Shown one piece after another: positions 50,079-59,713 of a stretch of 64,000 bases of DNA (positions are counted from its first letter, which is position 1; each line of letters begins with the position of its first letter). The position numbers and the translations under genes are program-made. Below the pieces are notes generated by a model, which saw only the letters and a list, made by a program, of their open reading frames with translations, did not search any database and was not told the DNA's origin. The DNA is from CAWABB01 sp963701735 (GTDB lineage: Bacteria > Bacteroidota > Ignavibacteria > UBA10030 > UBA6906): assembly GCA_963701735.1 (NCBI GenBank), contig CAVPBI010000007.1:1-64000 (forward strand), read 5' to 3'.

Positions 50079-53000
50079 TGTTCGAGCAGCTCGAAGTATT
50101 TTCGGATGAGAGCCTCATAGTCCCGCGCGTACCCCTCTTCCAGAGCCTTCAGCAGGTCGCGACGAAGCTGATCGCGGCCCTCAAGTGTTGTCGGATCCAG
50201 TGCTGCCGGTCCCTCGCGTCGAATCGTCCGTCCCGATTCTGCCCGGCGTCGCTGTTCATAGTCGCGTTCACGCATGGAGCGCTGGGAATCCAGGAGCCGC
50301 GAGAGGATCCGCTCCTGCTTGTGGAGCGTTTCCGGATTGACGTTTCCCTGCGCGAGATCGGTCTGCACTTCCCGCATATCCTGTGCGATGCGCTGGAGGT
50401 CACCGAGCATCTTGCTCATCGCCCCGGACGCCGCCGCCTCCCGGGCCAGCTGCTCAAGCGACTTGCGCACCATCCCCTGTTCACCGGCCAGCCGGGCCAT
50501 GGCGGCCGCCTGCTCCTGGCTCATCCCCTGCGACTCGCGCGTCCCCTGGTTGATGGATTGCTGCTGCCCCGACATCTGCTGCAACCGCTGCATGAGCCCG
50601 GCCATGCCCATCCCCTGGCTCCCCTGCATCATCGCTCCAAGCGACCCCTGCATCATGCGCGCGGCCTCGTTCAGCGAGGTCATCGCGCCGCTTTCGTGGC
50701 CGCCCGCCGCCTGTCCGTTCCGCTCGTCCAGGGCTTCCACGGCATTGCCCATCGAGCGCAGTGCGTCACCGATCGCCTTTCCCATCTCCGGTGAAATGGC
50801 GAAGGTCTTCTGAGAAAGCCCCGCCATGCGATCCGTGACGTTGTTCAGGTCCCGCGCGATGTCCATCTGGCGCTGTGCCTGCTCCCGGAACGTCTGGGAG
50901 CCCGCGTCCTTGGACCGGCTTTCGTTCCGGAGCGCTTCCTGCCGTTCCGAAAGCGCCAGCAGGTCCTCGAGCGCGCGGCGCATTTCGTTCACGATCTGCT
51001 GCTGCTGGTTGGCGCGCATCGCGTCGCGCATCTTGTTCATGCTCTTCCGCATCTTCTGCATCGCACCGGAGGCCGACTGCTGTGACTGCCTCGCCTGTGC
51101 CATCTCCTGGTTCTGCAGTGCGTCGGCGCTTTCCTGCAGGCTCTCGTCCAATTGGCTGTCCCTCATCTCCTGCATCGCCTGCTCTGCCTCCTGCAGCGGC
51201 ATCTCCTTCGGGAACTCCTGCATCTTCTTCTGCAGGTCGGCGAGCTGTTCCTTCATGCGGGCTGCGTCTTCGCGGATGTCCTTCTGCCGCTCCGCGAGAT
51301 CCCCCATCTCCTTCCGGGCCGAGGAATCGGCCTGTGCGGTCTTCTGGTTGAGGTCGTCCTGCGCCTTCGCCATCGCCTCAGCCCGCTGTACCATTTCATC
51401 CATCTTCTGCTCCAGCTGGAGGCGCTTCAGCAGATTGATCGTGCGCTCAAGGCTCTTCCGGAAGGTCTCCTCGTTCATGCTCATCTGCTGGAGCGCTTGC
51501 CGCATCAGCTCGGGATTCATCAGCCGCATCGATTCCTGCAGGCGCTTCATCGCTTCGGCAAGCTCGGGAGAGTTGATCTGCTCCATGAGCTGCTGCAGCT
51601 CCTGGTACTTCTCGAGCGTCTCCCGGGAGAGCATGCCCGATTTCTGCATCTCCTCAGTCGCCTGAGCCACCGTCTCCGCGGTCTGGCGTGCCGCTTCCTG
51701 CGCCGCATCCATCTTCTTCAGCAGCTCTTCGGCGCGCTTCTGATCCTTCCAGTCCAGCTTCTGTGTTTCCTTCGTCAGGTCCTTGCGCAGTTCCTGGAGG
51801 TCCTTGCGGGCTTCTTCCGCCCGACGCAAGGCTTCCTGCATCCCCTCCATGCTCGCAGCCTGCGCCCGCTCGTTCGCCTCCACCACCTCGTCCAGCGATG
51901 GGACGCGGATCGTGTAGGTGGGACTTACCGCAGACTTCGGCCCTGAGACGGCATCGTTGTCCAGTACTTCGATGTAGTACTCCAGCACGTCCTCCGGTGC
52001 GAGGGCGAACGGTTCCAGCGACCAGACGAACGGGATGGTCAGCTCCGTAGCGCGGAGCGCCGGGAGCGCAATGGCTGTAAACGTAAACCTTCAGCCGGCT
52101 TCTCGTACCGTGAGGCGGAAAGACGGTATGCCAGGCGCAGCCGAGAGAACCCGAAGTCGTCCTTCAGCGCAAGCATCATGGCCAGCGCTGTGTCCTGCAC
52201 CACCGTGACGTTCATGCCGGGGAGCGGTATCGCAGCCGTGGGCGGTGCATCGGCCACCAGCCGGATCGAGTAGTCGATTGGATCGCTGTTCTCCGCTCCG
52301 GTGTTATCGCTGAGAGAGATCCGGTACGAACCCTCCCGGCGAAGGGTCAGGATCCCGCTTGCCTGTTGGTCCCGGACAGCGAGCGGAAATTCCGTACCGC
52401 CGCCGAGCCGCAGCCGGGCGCTTGCCAGTGGCCTGCCGGCTTCAATCGCAAATGACGCGCGGGTTCCGACCAGTGCGGAGATGTCGCCCATGTTGTCGTC
52501 AAGCTGCCGCACGGGCAACCCGGTATACGCCGGCGGCGTCAAGGCAATCCGCAGCAGCCGAACCACCGGCCTGTCGCGCACGTTCAGCACATACTCCCCG
52601 CTCTCAACCCGCCCAGCCTTGACGCAATAGCGCGTCGTGGCTTTCAACGCGTTGAATGTATACCGGTAGAGCCCGTCACCCCCCCGTGTGAGCGTTCTGG
52701 TCTCCGGGACGGTCTGTCCCTCAAGCCGGCTCTCCAGCACGACCGGCTCGCTCGTCACGCCGCGCACCTCCACGACAATCGAGATGTCGGTTCCCTTGAG
52801 CACGTCCAGGTTGCCGGGCTGCACAAGCAACGACACGCCTGACGGAGAGGCAAACGCTTCCCCGTGGTGCACTATGCGATAGGCTGCCTCGAGGAATGTT
52901 CCGGGAAGGACAGCGACACCCAACGCGGCAATCGCGGCAACGCCAAGCAGCAGTCGCGCACGGCGCACGAGCGCGGCATGGCTAATGGTGGACGTGAAAT

Positions 53001-53446
53001 CGAAGGGAGCGATCTCGCGCTCAATGTCGTGCAGTGCGCTTTCGATCAAATCGCCGGAGTACGCGCCGGTCGATTGATTCAGCTCGCGGTGAAGCTGGAG
53101 CGCATTCTGCAATCTGTCGCGCACGCCCGGAAGCGAGCGCCCGACCCGGGCCGCAGTCGCCTCGTCCGACTCATCGGGGAGAATGCCGACCAGGCGCAGG
53201 AGCGATGGGCCGGCCTTCAGGAGAAACGCCATGAGCGACGCGGAGATCACCGTCCAGAACAATGCCGTTCGAACCGGGATGCCGGGGCGGAATGCGGATT
53301 CGAGGATCAGCACGACCGCAGTGAGGCCCAGGAATCCCAGCGCCGCCAGCACCGCGCCGTGCGTGATGGCCATACGGTGCATGTGTGTGCCGCACACGGG
53401 TCAGGCGACGGTGGACATCGATTTCGAATGTCTGCAGCATTTCCAT
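50075..53446 (-). CDS. DUF4175 family membrane protein (two frame breaks)
   Basis: A protein of about 1120 residues. The likely start is ATG 53446 (MEMLQTFEIDVHRRLT) behind GGGAAGAG. Near 53398 an extra base shifts the frame into AITHGAVLAALGFLGLTAVVL, the first of two membrane helices, then a third helix (ARLLLGVAAIAALGVAVL) and Ig-like domains (IALTPPAYTGLPVRQLDDN, SYRISLSDNTGAENSDPIDY). Near 52090 one base is missing, and the frame continues as RFTFTAIALPALRATEL and DVLEYYIEVLDNDAVSGP. The C-terminal 550 residues are a long Gln/Met/Glu-rich coiled coil. The function is unknown. It follows the DUF4159 gene by ten bases and overlaps the M14 gene. Confidence 0.8.
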
Positions 53447-53456
53447 CTCTTCCCCG

Positions 53457-54143
53457 TCAGTGCGTCAGCGCCCACACAATGACATTCGTCCCGAACTGCA
53501 GGGCCTCCGTTCGCTTCTCCGGCGGATCGTTGTGCACTTCCGGATCGGCCCAGCCGTCGCTCGGATTGCTTTCGTAGGTGTAGAACACAACCAACCGACC
53601 ATCCTTGAACAGGCCCAGTCCCTGCGGAGGCTTGTCGTCATGCTGGTGCGTCTTCGGCGGACCACCGGGGAACGGAAACTGAATCGAATAGATGCCGTGC
53701 GTGAACGGCAACTCGACGAGCCTGTCGTCCGGAAACACTTTCTTCAGCTCGCGCCTGAAGGCCGCATCCATTCCGTAGTCGTCGTCAGCGAACAGAAACC
53801 CGCCTTCTTCAAGATACGTCCGCAGGTGGCGGACCTCGGTCTCGTTCAGCGACATGTTGCCATGGCCCGTAAGAAAGACGATGGGATAGCTGAACAGGTC
53901 GTCGCCGGCAAGGTCGACCACGCGTGGCCGGGCGTCAACGGCGAGGCCGGTCGACTCCTTGATGAACGTGAGGAGGTTTACCTCCGCCGATGGATCGTTG
54001 TACCAGTCGCCTCCGCCTGCATACTTCACGCGCGGGAGCGAAAGGGCACTCGAGACTTTGCCTGACTGCGCGGAGGTGGGCACCGGCCAGCAGAGAACTG
54101 CCAGAAACGCCAAAAAAACCGCCTGCGTGAGCGAAAATCGCAT
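53457..54143 (-). CDS. DUF4159 domain-containing exported protein
   Basis: A 228-residue exported protein of the DUF4159 family, function unknown. After the signal peptide (AVFLAFLAVLCWPVPTSAQ) come RVKYAGGGDWYNDPSAEVNLL, FSYPIVFLTGHGNMSLNETEV, TYLEEGGFLFADDDYG and GLGLFKDGRLVVFYTYESN. The fold is expected to be a Rossmann-like class I glutamine-amidotransferase relative without its nucleophile. It heads a set with DUF4175 and the M14 peptidase. In other FCB and Gemmatimonadota genomes DUF4159 sits beside MoxR/DUF58/DUF4175 genes (from memory), but MoxR is not seen here. Confidence 0.9.
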   Translation of the reverse strand: MRFSLTQAVFLAFLAVLCWPVPTSAQSGKVSSALSLPRVKYAGGGDWYNDPSAEVNLLTFIKESTGLAVDARPRVVDLAGDDLFSYPIVFLTGHGNMSLNETEVRHLRTYLEEGGFLFADDDYGMDAAFRRELKKVFPDDRLVELPFTHGIYSIQFPFPGGPPKTHQHDDKPPQGLGLFKDGRLVVFYTYESNPSDGWADPEVHNDPPEKRTEALQFGTNVIVWALTH

Positions 54144-54230
54144 GGGTCAAGTTATCAAACCGGGCAGGAAGAGTCAAACCGGGGAGATGCGCCGGCGCGA
54201 GGACCGCCAGCCGCACACAGAAGAACACTC

Positions 54231-54276
54231 GTGCCCCGCTCCCGACCTGTCTCGCGACAGGAAGAGGGCGGGGCAC
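54231..54276 (-). terminator. nested hairpin downstream of the DUF4136 gene
   Basis: A 9-base outer stem (54231-54239 GTGCCCCGC with 54268-54276 GCGGGGCAC) encloses an inner 6-base hairpin CCTGTC-TCGC-GACAGG. It lies 21 bases after the DUF4136 stop on the minus strand. A T-run is not evident. The rest of 54144-54297 shows no gene. Confidence 0.5.
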
Positions 54277-54297
54277 AATGTGGCGACTCTGATCGGA

Positions 54298-54849
54298 CTA
54301 TTGCTTCGTGGATCCCGGAGGGAATTCTTCGAGGATCGTCTCAACCGCGTACTTGATGTTCTCCGCACGCTCTTCCGGAGTCGCCGTCTGCTGAACGACG
54401 CCAGTGCCCACGCCACGCCATGCGAGCTCATCCTTGCCCGGGTTGTTCTTCACAACGTCGATGAAGAGGCTCGCCTCGGTGTAGTAGCTCACGTCGATGT
54501 TCCGTCCGTAGGCACCGTATGGCCCCCAGTATGCGCCGTAGGAGTAGCCCCAGTCGGTGACGTTCATCTTTTCCTTCGCACCGGCATGCGCAAACACGAA
54601 GAAATCCGGCTCGCCGCTCTCGACTTGCTGATACCCTTTGGTCTTCAGCGTCGCGATGACAGCATCCCGGATGCGCGCCTTGATCAGGGGATTCTTATCG
54701 AGATCGCTCCCCTTCGCATCCACCCACTTGAACGTCTTGAGGGTCGTGAAGTTGGTTGCCGGATCGTAGTCCGTCTGGACGTCAATCGTCGAGCAGCCAG
54801 CCACGAACAGGGCGACCCCGGCAAGCACAATGAATTTTCCGATATTCAT
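54298..54849 (-). CDS. DUF4136 domain lipoprotein
   Basis: A 183-residue lipoprotein. ATG 54849 follows AGGAG. The signal peptide ends in a clean lipobox (VLAGVALFVAGC, Cys 19). The DUF4136 domain follows: IDVQTDYDPATNFTTLKTFKW, PLIKARIRDAVIATLKTKGYQ, PDFFVFAHAGAKEKMNV, and the closing helix ERAENIKYAVETILEEFPP. An aromatic Tyr/Gly stretch (WGYSYGAYWGPYGAYG) interrupts it. Such proteins are envelope-associated with unknown function. It stands alone with its own promoter, between the DUF4159 gene and ftsZ. Confidence 0.9.
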   Translation of the reverse strand: MNIGKFIVLAGVALFVAGCSTIDVQTDYDPATNFTTLKTFKWVDAKGSDLDKNPLIKARIRDAVIATLKTKGYQQVESGEPDFFVFAHAGAKEKMNVTDWGYSYGAYWGPYGAYGRNIDVSYYTEASLFIDVVKNNPGKDELAWRGVGTGVVQQTATPEERAENIKYAVETILEEFPPGSTKQ

Positions 54850-54935
54850 AACAAACTCCTGAGGAAAGTGTGGAATTGAAATCGCACAACCTGGGGCGGC
54901 GGCCCATGCGGGCACTGGACTGCTCAGAGCGGTCA

Positions 54936-54964
54936 AATATATCAAACCGCCCCCGCAGAATCAA
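54936..54964 (-). promoter_or_regulatory. sigma70-type promoter of the DUF4136 lipoprotein
   Basis: On the minus strand TTGATT (54964-54959), 17 bases, TATATT (54941-54936). These are the same hexamers and spacing as the yggS promoter. The expected leader is about 80 bases before ATG 54849. Confidence 0.6.
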
Positions 54965-54989
54965 TTCCCCTGGACTGCAGCAGCACCCG

Positions 54990-55016
54990 CGGGCGCACCG
55001 GTGTTCCGTGCGCCCG
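54990..55016 (-). terminator. hairpin after ftsZ
   Basis: A 9-base stem CGGGCGCAC/GTGCGCCCG (54990-54998 with 55008-55016) with a 9-base loop, 12 bases after the ftsZ stop on the minus strand. No T-run follows, so it may end the dcw transcript only with help from Rho. Confidence 0.45.
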
Positions 55017-55028
55017 TGGAATTGCCTT

Positions 55029-56225
55029 TCAATCCATGATCTTGCGCAAGAAGGCTGGCTTTTCCGGATCCGCCTTGTCGATCTTCTCCCGGCTCTGCGG
55101 GGGCTCGTTCTCGACAACACGCGAGCTCACCGGGATGTCGATGCCCCTGCGGATGTACGCGGGTTCGTCATACTTCTGGAGCTCCTCCACACCGGTCGGG
55201 ATGCGCTCGATGACGCGCACCGGCTTGGCTGCCGCCACGGCAACCTTTGCAGGTGTCGCCGGGATTCCCTTCCGGTTGAACCCGGTGGCAATGACCGTGA
55301 CCATCATCTCGTCGGCCATGTGCTCGTCCACAACAGCGCCGAGGATGACATTCGCGTCGTCTCCCGCCGCCTCATGGATAATCTCGGTGGCTTCCTCGAC
55401 CTCAAACAGCGACATCGTCGGTCCGCCGGTGATGTTGACCAGCACGCCCTGCGCGCCGGAAATCGACACGTCGTCCAGCAGCGGGCTGGAGATCGCGGCA
55501 TGGGCGGCTTCGACGGCGCGGTTGTCGCCGGTGGAGATGCCCGAGCCCATCACGGCATCGCCCATCTCACGCATCACGGTCCGCACGTCTGCGAAGTCGA
55601 CGTTGATCAGTCCGGGAACGGTGATCAGTTCCGAGATACCCCTCGTCGCGCCGTACAGCACGTGGTTGGCGACATCGAACGCCTCCTGCAGCGGAGTCCG
55701 CGGCTCGACAATCGACAGAAGCTTCTGGTTCGGGATGACGATCAGCGTGTCCACCTGCTTCTTGAGCTCCGAAATGCCGAGGTCGGCCTGGGAGTACCGC
55801 TTCTTCCCCTCGCAGCGGAACGGCATGGTCACGATCCCGACAACGAGCGCGCCGAGGCTCTTGGCGATGTTCGCCACGACGGGGGCACCCCCGGTTCCGG
55901 TCCCGCCGCCCATTCCGGCCGTGATGAAGACCATGTCGCTGCCCGTCAGGGCACGGGTGATCTCCTCGCGGTCCTCTTCGACGGCACGCTGCCCGATGGA
56001 AGGATCGGCTCCCGCACCGAGTCCCCGCGTCAGGTTCTTGCCGATCTGGATCTTGCTCGGGGCGGCGTTGCGCTCCAGCGCCTGCAGATCGGTGTTGATC
56101 ACAAAGAAATCCACACCCTGCAGGCCCCTGCTCATCATGCTCTGGATAGCGTTCCCGCCACCCCCGCCCACGCCGACGACGCGGATCTTCGCCCCGCGGT
56201 CGTTGCCATTGTCGAGTTCTATCAC
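55029..56225 (-). CDS. ftsZ: cell division protein FtsZ
   Basis: A 398-residue tubulin-like GTPase forming the division ring. Motifs are IRVVGVGGGGGNAIQSM (residues 14-30), NTDLQAL, the tubulin signature MGGGTGTGGAPVVA near residues 105-118, and the T7 loop NVDFADVRTVM. A variable linker of about 60 residues follows, and the C-terminal peptide PAFLRKIMD, which binds FtsA, is present. It is the last gene of the dcw cluster here, 61 bases after ftsA, and a hairpin follows it. Confidence 0.97.
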   Translation of the reverse strand: MIELDNGNDRGAKIRVVGVGGGGGNAIQSMMSRGLQGVDFFVINTDLQALERNAAPSKIQIGKNLTRGLGAGADPSIGQRAVEEDREEITRALTGSDMVFITAGMGGGTGTGGAPVVANIAKSLGALVVGIVTMPFRCEGKKRYSQADLGISELKKQVDTLIVIPNQKLLSIVEPRTPLQEAFDVANHVLYGATRGISELITVPGLINVDFADVRTVMREMGDAVMGSGISTGDNRAVEAAHAAISSPLLDDVSISGAQGVLVNITGGPTMSLFEVEEATEIIHEAAGDDANVILGAVVDEHMADEMMVTVIATGFNRKGIPATPAKVAVAAAKPVRVIERIPTGVEELQKYDEPAYIRRGIDIPVSSRVVENEPPQSREKIDKADPEKPAFLRKIMD

Positions 56226-56286
56226 AGGATTATCCTCCTTGGATTGATATTGTACGCTCTGTTGACGATGTGTTCAATCTCGATGC

Positions 56287-57528
56287 TCATAGCGCGTCAA
56301 ACCACTCTTTCATTTTCCGTGCAACGCCCGCCACCGAGCGCTCCCGCTTCCCGCCGGGCGACAGCGGCGCGGCTTCCATCGGCTCCCGGTGCTTCATGCC
56401 GTACAGCACGAGGCCGACGGCGGTCGCGTACGCGGGGTTCTCAATCTCGCGGACGAGCCCGCCGGCGAACCCTGACGGGATCCCGATCTTCACGGGCATG
56501 CCCAGCACCTCGCGCGCCAGCTCGGCCGTCCCCTTGATCAGGGCACCGCCGCCGGTCAGCACCACGCCGCCCGACAGATGGCGCGCGTAGCCGGACCGCT
56601 TGATCTCCAGCGCCGCGATCTCGAAGATCTCCTCCATCCGGGGCTGAATGATCTGCGCCAGGAGACGGTTATCAATCTCGATCGGCGAACGGCCGCCGAC
56701 GCCGGGAAGAATGATCGGCTCGTTCACGCTCACGGCCGGGATGTACGCGCAGCCGTGATCCATCTTCAGCTTTTCCGCCTGATCGTTCAGCACCCCGAGA
56801 CCCTTGCGGATGTCGTCCGTCACCTTCTTCCCCGCGATCCCGATGACCGCCGTGTGACGGATTGTCCGCTCCTCGAAGACTGCCAGGTCGGTCGTGCCGC
56901 CGCCCACGTCGATCAGGGCGATGCCCACCTCCTTTTCTTCCTCATCGAGGACGGCATAGCTGGAGGCGAGGGGTTCGAGCACCATGTCGGTGACTTCCAT
57001 GCCCGCCCGCTGCACACATTTGTAGATGTTCTGCGCGGCGCTGACGAGGCCCGTGATGATATGGACGTTGGCCTCCATGCGCACCCCCGACATGCCGAGC
57101 GGATCGTAGATCCCGTCCTGCCCGTCGATGATGAACTCCTGCGGGATGACGTGGATGATCTTCCGGTCCGACGGCAGCGCGACCCGCTTCGTGTCCTCGA
57201 TCAGCCGGTCGATGTCGCCCTGCGTCACCTCGTGCTCCGCGCCACTGATGCCGATGACACCGCGGCTCTGGAAGCTCTGGATATGATCGCCTGCGATCCC
57301 GACGATGACGGACGTGATGCGCACACCGGAGGACGCCTGCGCATCCGCGATGGCCGAGACGATGGAGTTCGTCGTCCGGTCAATATGCGTGACGACTCCG
57401 CGGGTGATCCCGTCCGACGGGGCCCGCCCGACCCCGAGGATATTCATCCGCCCGTGCTCGTCGGTTCCAGCGACGATCGCGCAGACCTTGGTAGTCCCGA
57501 TGTCCAACCCGACGATGATGTTCTCCAT
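56287..57528 (-). CDS. ftsA: cell division protein FtsA
   Basis: A 413-residue actin-like protein tethering FtsZ to the membrane. Motifs are VGLDIGTTKVCAIVAG (residues 5-20), the 1C domain IVSAIADAQASSGVRITSVIVGIAG (in pieces), VALIDVGGGTTDLAVFE-like phosphate 2 (IALIDVGGGTTDLAVFE) and GGVVLTGGGALIKG. The C-terminal amphipathic helix VARKMKEWFDAL is the membrane anchor. It lies 24 bases after ftsQ. Confidence 0.96.
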   Translation of the reverse strand: MENIIVGLDIGTTKVCAIVAGTDEHGRMNILGVGRAPSDGITRGVVTHIDRTTNSIVSAIADAQASSGVRITSVIVGIAGDHIQSFQSRGVIGISGAEHEVTQGDIDRLIEDTKRVALPSDRKIIHVIPQEFIIDGQDGIYDPLGMSGVRMEANVHIITGLVSAAQNIYKCVQRAGMEVTDMVLEPLASSYAVLDEEEKEVGIALIDVGGGTTDLAVFEERTIRHTAVIGIAGKKVTDDIRKGLGVLNDQAEKLKMDHGCAYIPAVSVNEPIILPGVGGRSPIEIDNRLLAQIIQPRMEEIFEIAALEIKRSGYARHLSGGVVLTGGGALIKGTAELAREVLGMPVKIGIPSGFAGGLVREIENPAYATAVGLVLYGMKHREPMEAAPLSPGGKRERSVAGVARKMKEWFDAL

Positions 57529-57552
57529 AACTCGTCCCTTGCCTGTGATGAT

Positions 57553-58311
57553 TCAGTTCCAACGGACCACGACGTTGTCTTCAAATCGCAAGTCGACATA
57601 CTGCAGGTCCGCGGCGCCGCGCGGGTACACGATCGAGCGCCAGAACCCGTCGAATTTCGCCATCTGCGACGCCAGATCCTCCCGGCGCACGATGACCGGA
57701 ACGCCGAACTCCGAGGTGTGGAGGATAAGGGTTTCCCCTGTGCCGACCGCGACGTCGGAGATTCTCCTGTAGCATTCGTCGCTGATCGAGCGCGCCATGT
57801 CGAGCAGCACCAGGGCGTCGCGCACCGCAGGAGACGTGATGCGCTTCCCGGGCACACACTCCGCCACCGGCACCGCACCGGTGATCAGCGGAAGGTCGCC
57901 CGCGTCCGCAATCCTCACGGACGGGAGTACCGTCCCTTCGGCGTCAATGAACAGCATGCGATCGGCCGAGAGCGCCGCCACGGGCACGCGCTCCTCGATC
58001 TCGAGCGTCACCTCGTTCGGGACGTTCCGGCGCACGGTGACCCGGTCGATGAACGGGCTCTTGAGCAACCGTTCGCGCACGGCCTGCAGGTCGACATCGA
58101 ACAACCGCGCCTGCCCGGGGATCGCCGCCAGCTTCACGACTTCCTCGTCGGTCACGAGCCGGTTTCCCATCGGGCGCACGTGCACCACAGAGAGGTCTGA
58201 TTTCCACTGATGTGCCCCGATCGCGGCGACCAATGTAACAACGAGCACCGTGCCCAGCAGGGCGATGCCAAACCAGGGACGGCCTCCCGTGATTGTCTCG
58301 GACAGCCCCAT
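57553..58311 (-). CDS. ftsQ: cell division protein FtsQ/DivIB
   Basis: A 252-residue bitopic division protein. One membrane helix (FGIALLGTVLVVTLVAAIGA) is followed by a POTRA domain (VVHVRPMGNRLVTDEEVVKLA, LFDVDLQAVRERLLKSPFIDRVTVRRNVP in pieces) and the beta domain with VEERVPVAAL-like IEERVPVAALSADRMLFIDAEG and IVYPRGAADLQYVDLRFEDNVVV (in pieces). It overlaps the murC stop by one base (TAATG), so translation is coupled. Confidence 0.92.
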   Translation of the reverse strand: MGLSETITGGRPWFGIALLGTVLVVTLVAAIGAHQWKSDLSVVHVRPMGNRLVTDEEVVKLAAIPGQARLFDVDLQAVRERLLKSPFIDRVTVRRNVPNEVTLEIEERVPVAALSADRMLFIDAEGTVLPSVRIADAGDLPLITGAVPVAECVPGKRITSPAVRDALVLLDMARSISDECYRRISDVAVGTGETLILHTSEFGVPVIVRREDLASQMAKFDGFWRSIVYPRGAADLQYVDLRFEDNVVVRWN

Positions 58312-59690
58312 TACCGCGCCTTCAACTGTGCAATGAAATCTTCGCCGAACCGCCAGATGTCGCCCGCGCCCATCGTGATCACGATGTCGCCGGGCTGCAC
58401 GATCGAGAGCAGGAATGCCGGGACTGCCTTCTTGTCGGGCACATAGTGCACCTGCTTGTGGCCGAACTCCTTCGCCGCGTTGGCGATCAGCTCGCCGTTC
58501 ACCCCCTGGATCGGCTCCTCGCGTGCCGGGTAGACGTCCGTCAGCACCAGCACGTCGGCATTGAAGAATGACCGGCCGAATTCGTCATAGAAGTCGCGCG
58601 TGCGCGAATACAGGTGCGGTTGAAACACGCAGACCACACGGCGGCGCCAGCCACTTTTCGCCCCGGCCAGCGTCGCCTTGATCTCGGTCGGGTGATGCGC
58701 GTAGTCGTCCACGATCGTGACACCGTTCACCTCGGCCTTCACCTCCCAGCGCCTGAAGACGCCGGTGAACTTCGCGACGCCCGCAGCAATCTTTTCGAAC
58801 GGCACGCCCAGCTCCAGTCCCACGGCGATGGCCGCGAGCGCGTTCTGTACGTTGTGCTTGCCCGGAATCTGCAACGTCACCTCGCCGAGGTCCTTGCCGT
58901 TGTGCACGACCAGGAACGTCGACGTGTTCTGCTTGTGGCGGATGTCTACGGCCTGCAGGTCTGCCTGTCCGTTCAATCCGTACGTGATGATCTTCTTCTT
59001 CAGCTTCGGCATGATGTCCTGGAGCGCAGGCTCGTCCAGGCACAACACCACGAACCCGTAGAACGGCACTTTCGACGCGAACTGGATGAATGCGGACTTG
59101 ATGTCCTCCAGGTCGCGGTAGCAATCCAGATGATCGGTCTCGAGCGTGGTGAGCACGGCGATCGTCGGCGTAATCGAAAGAAACGATCGGTCAAACTCGT
59201 CCGCTTCCACGACGATGAAATCGCCCTTGCCCAGGCGCGCGTTCGAGCCGGCGAGACCTCGGAGCCGCCCGCCAACGATGACGGTCGGATCGATGCCGCC
59301 CTCCATCAGCACGAGGCTGACCATGGAGGTTGTCGTGGTCTTCCCGTGCGTCCCCGCAATGCCGATGCCGTACCGGAGGCGCATGACCTCGGCAAGCATC
59401 TCCGCCCGGCGGATGACCGGGATCTTCCGCCTGTGTGCTTCGACCAGTTCCGGGTTTTCCGGAGGGACGGCGGAAGAGTACACGACCACGTCGACGTCCG
59501 GTTCGAGGTTCTCGGCCGCGTGCCCGATAAAGACGTGCGCCCCAAGCTCCTTCAGCCGGTCGGTGTTGTCGCTCGCCGCACGGTCGGACCCGGTGATCTT
59601 GAACCCCTGGTCCATCAGGATTTCCGCGATGCCGCTCATCCCGATACCGCCGATGCCCACGAAGTGCAACGTATGAATCGATGAGAACAT
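58311..59690 (-). CDS. murC: UDP-N-acetylmuramate--L-alanine ligase
   Basis: A 459-residue Mur ligase adding L-Ala to UDP-MurNAc. The N-terminal THFVGIGGIGMSGIAEIL-like motif (LHFVGIGGIGMSGIAEIL), the ATP loop GIAGTHGKTTTTSMVS, ADEFDRSFL, the DDYAHHPTEI signature and the C-terminal VITMGAGDIWRFGE are all present. I chose ATG 59690. A longer frame reaching 59978 reads through the neighbouring gene in the wrong frame. It is 23 bases after the PH-like gene and overlaps ftsQ. Confidence 0.96.
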   Translation of the reverse strand: MFSSIHTLHFVGIGGIGMSGIAEILMDQGFKITGSDRAASDNTDRLKELGAHVFIGHAAENLEPDVDVVVYSSAVPPENPELVEAHRRKIPVIRRAEMLAEVMRLRYGIGIAGTHGKTTTTSMVSLVLMEGGIDPTVIVGGRLRGLAGSNARLGKGDFIVVEADEFDRSFLSITPTIAVLTTLETDHLDCYRDLEDIKSAFIQFASKVPFYGFVVLCLDEPALQDIMPKLKKKIITYGLNGQADLQAVDIRHKQNTSTFLVVHNGKDLGEVTLQIPGKHNVQNALAAIAVGLELGVPFEKIAAGVAKFTGVFRRWEVKAEVNGVTIVDDYAHHPTEIKATLAGAKSGWRRRVVCVFQPHLYSRTRDFYDEFGRSFFNADVLVLTDVYPAREEPIQGVNGELIANAAKEFGHKQVHYVPDKKAVPAFLLSIVQPGDIVITMGAGDIWRFGEDFIAQLKAR

Positions 59691-59713
59691 GGTGTCCTGG
59701 TGTTCGGTGGAAC

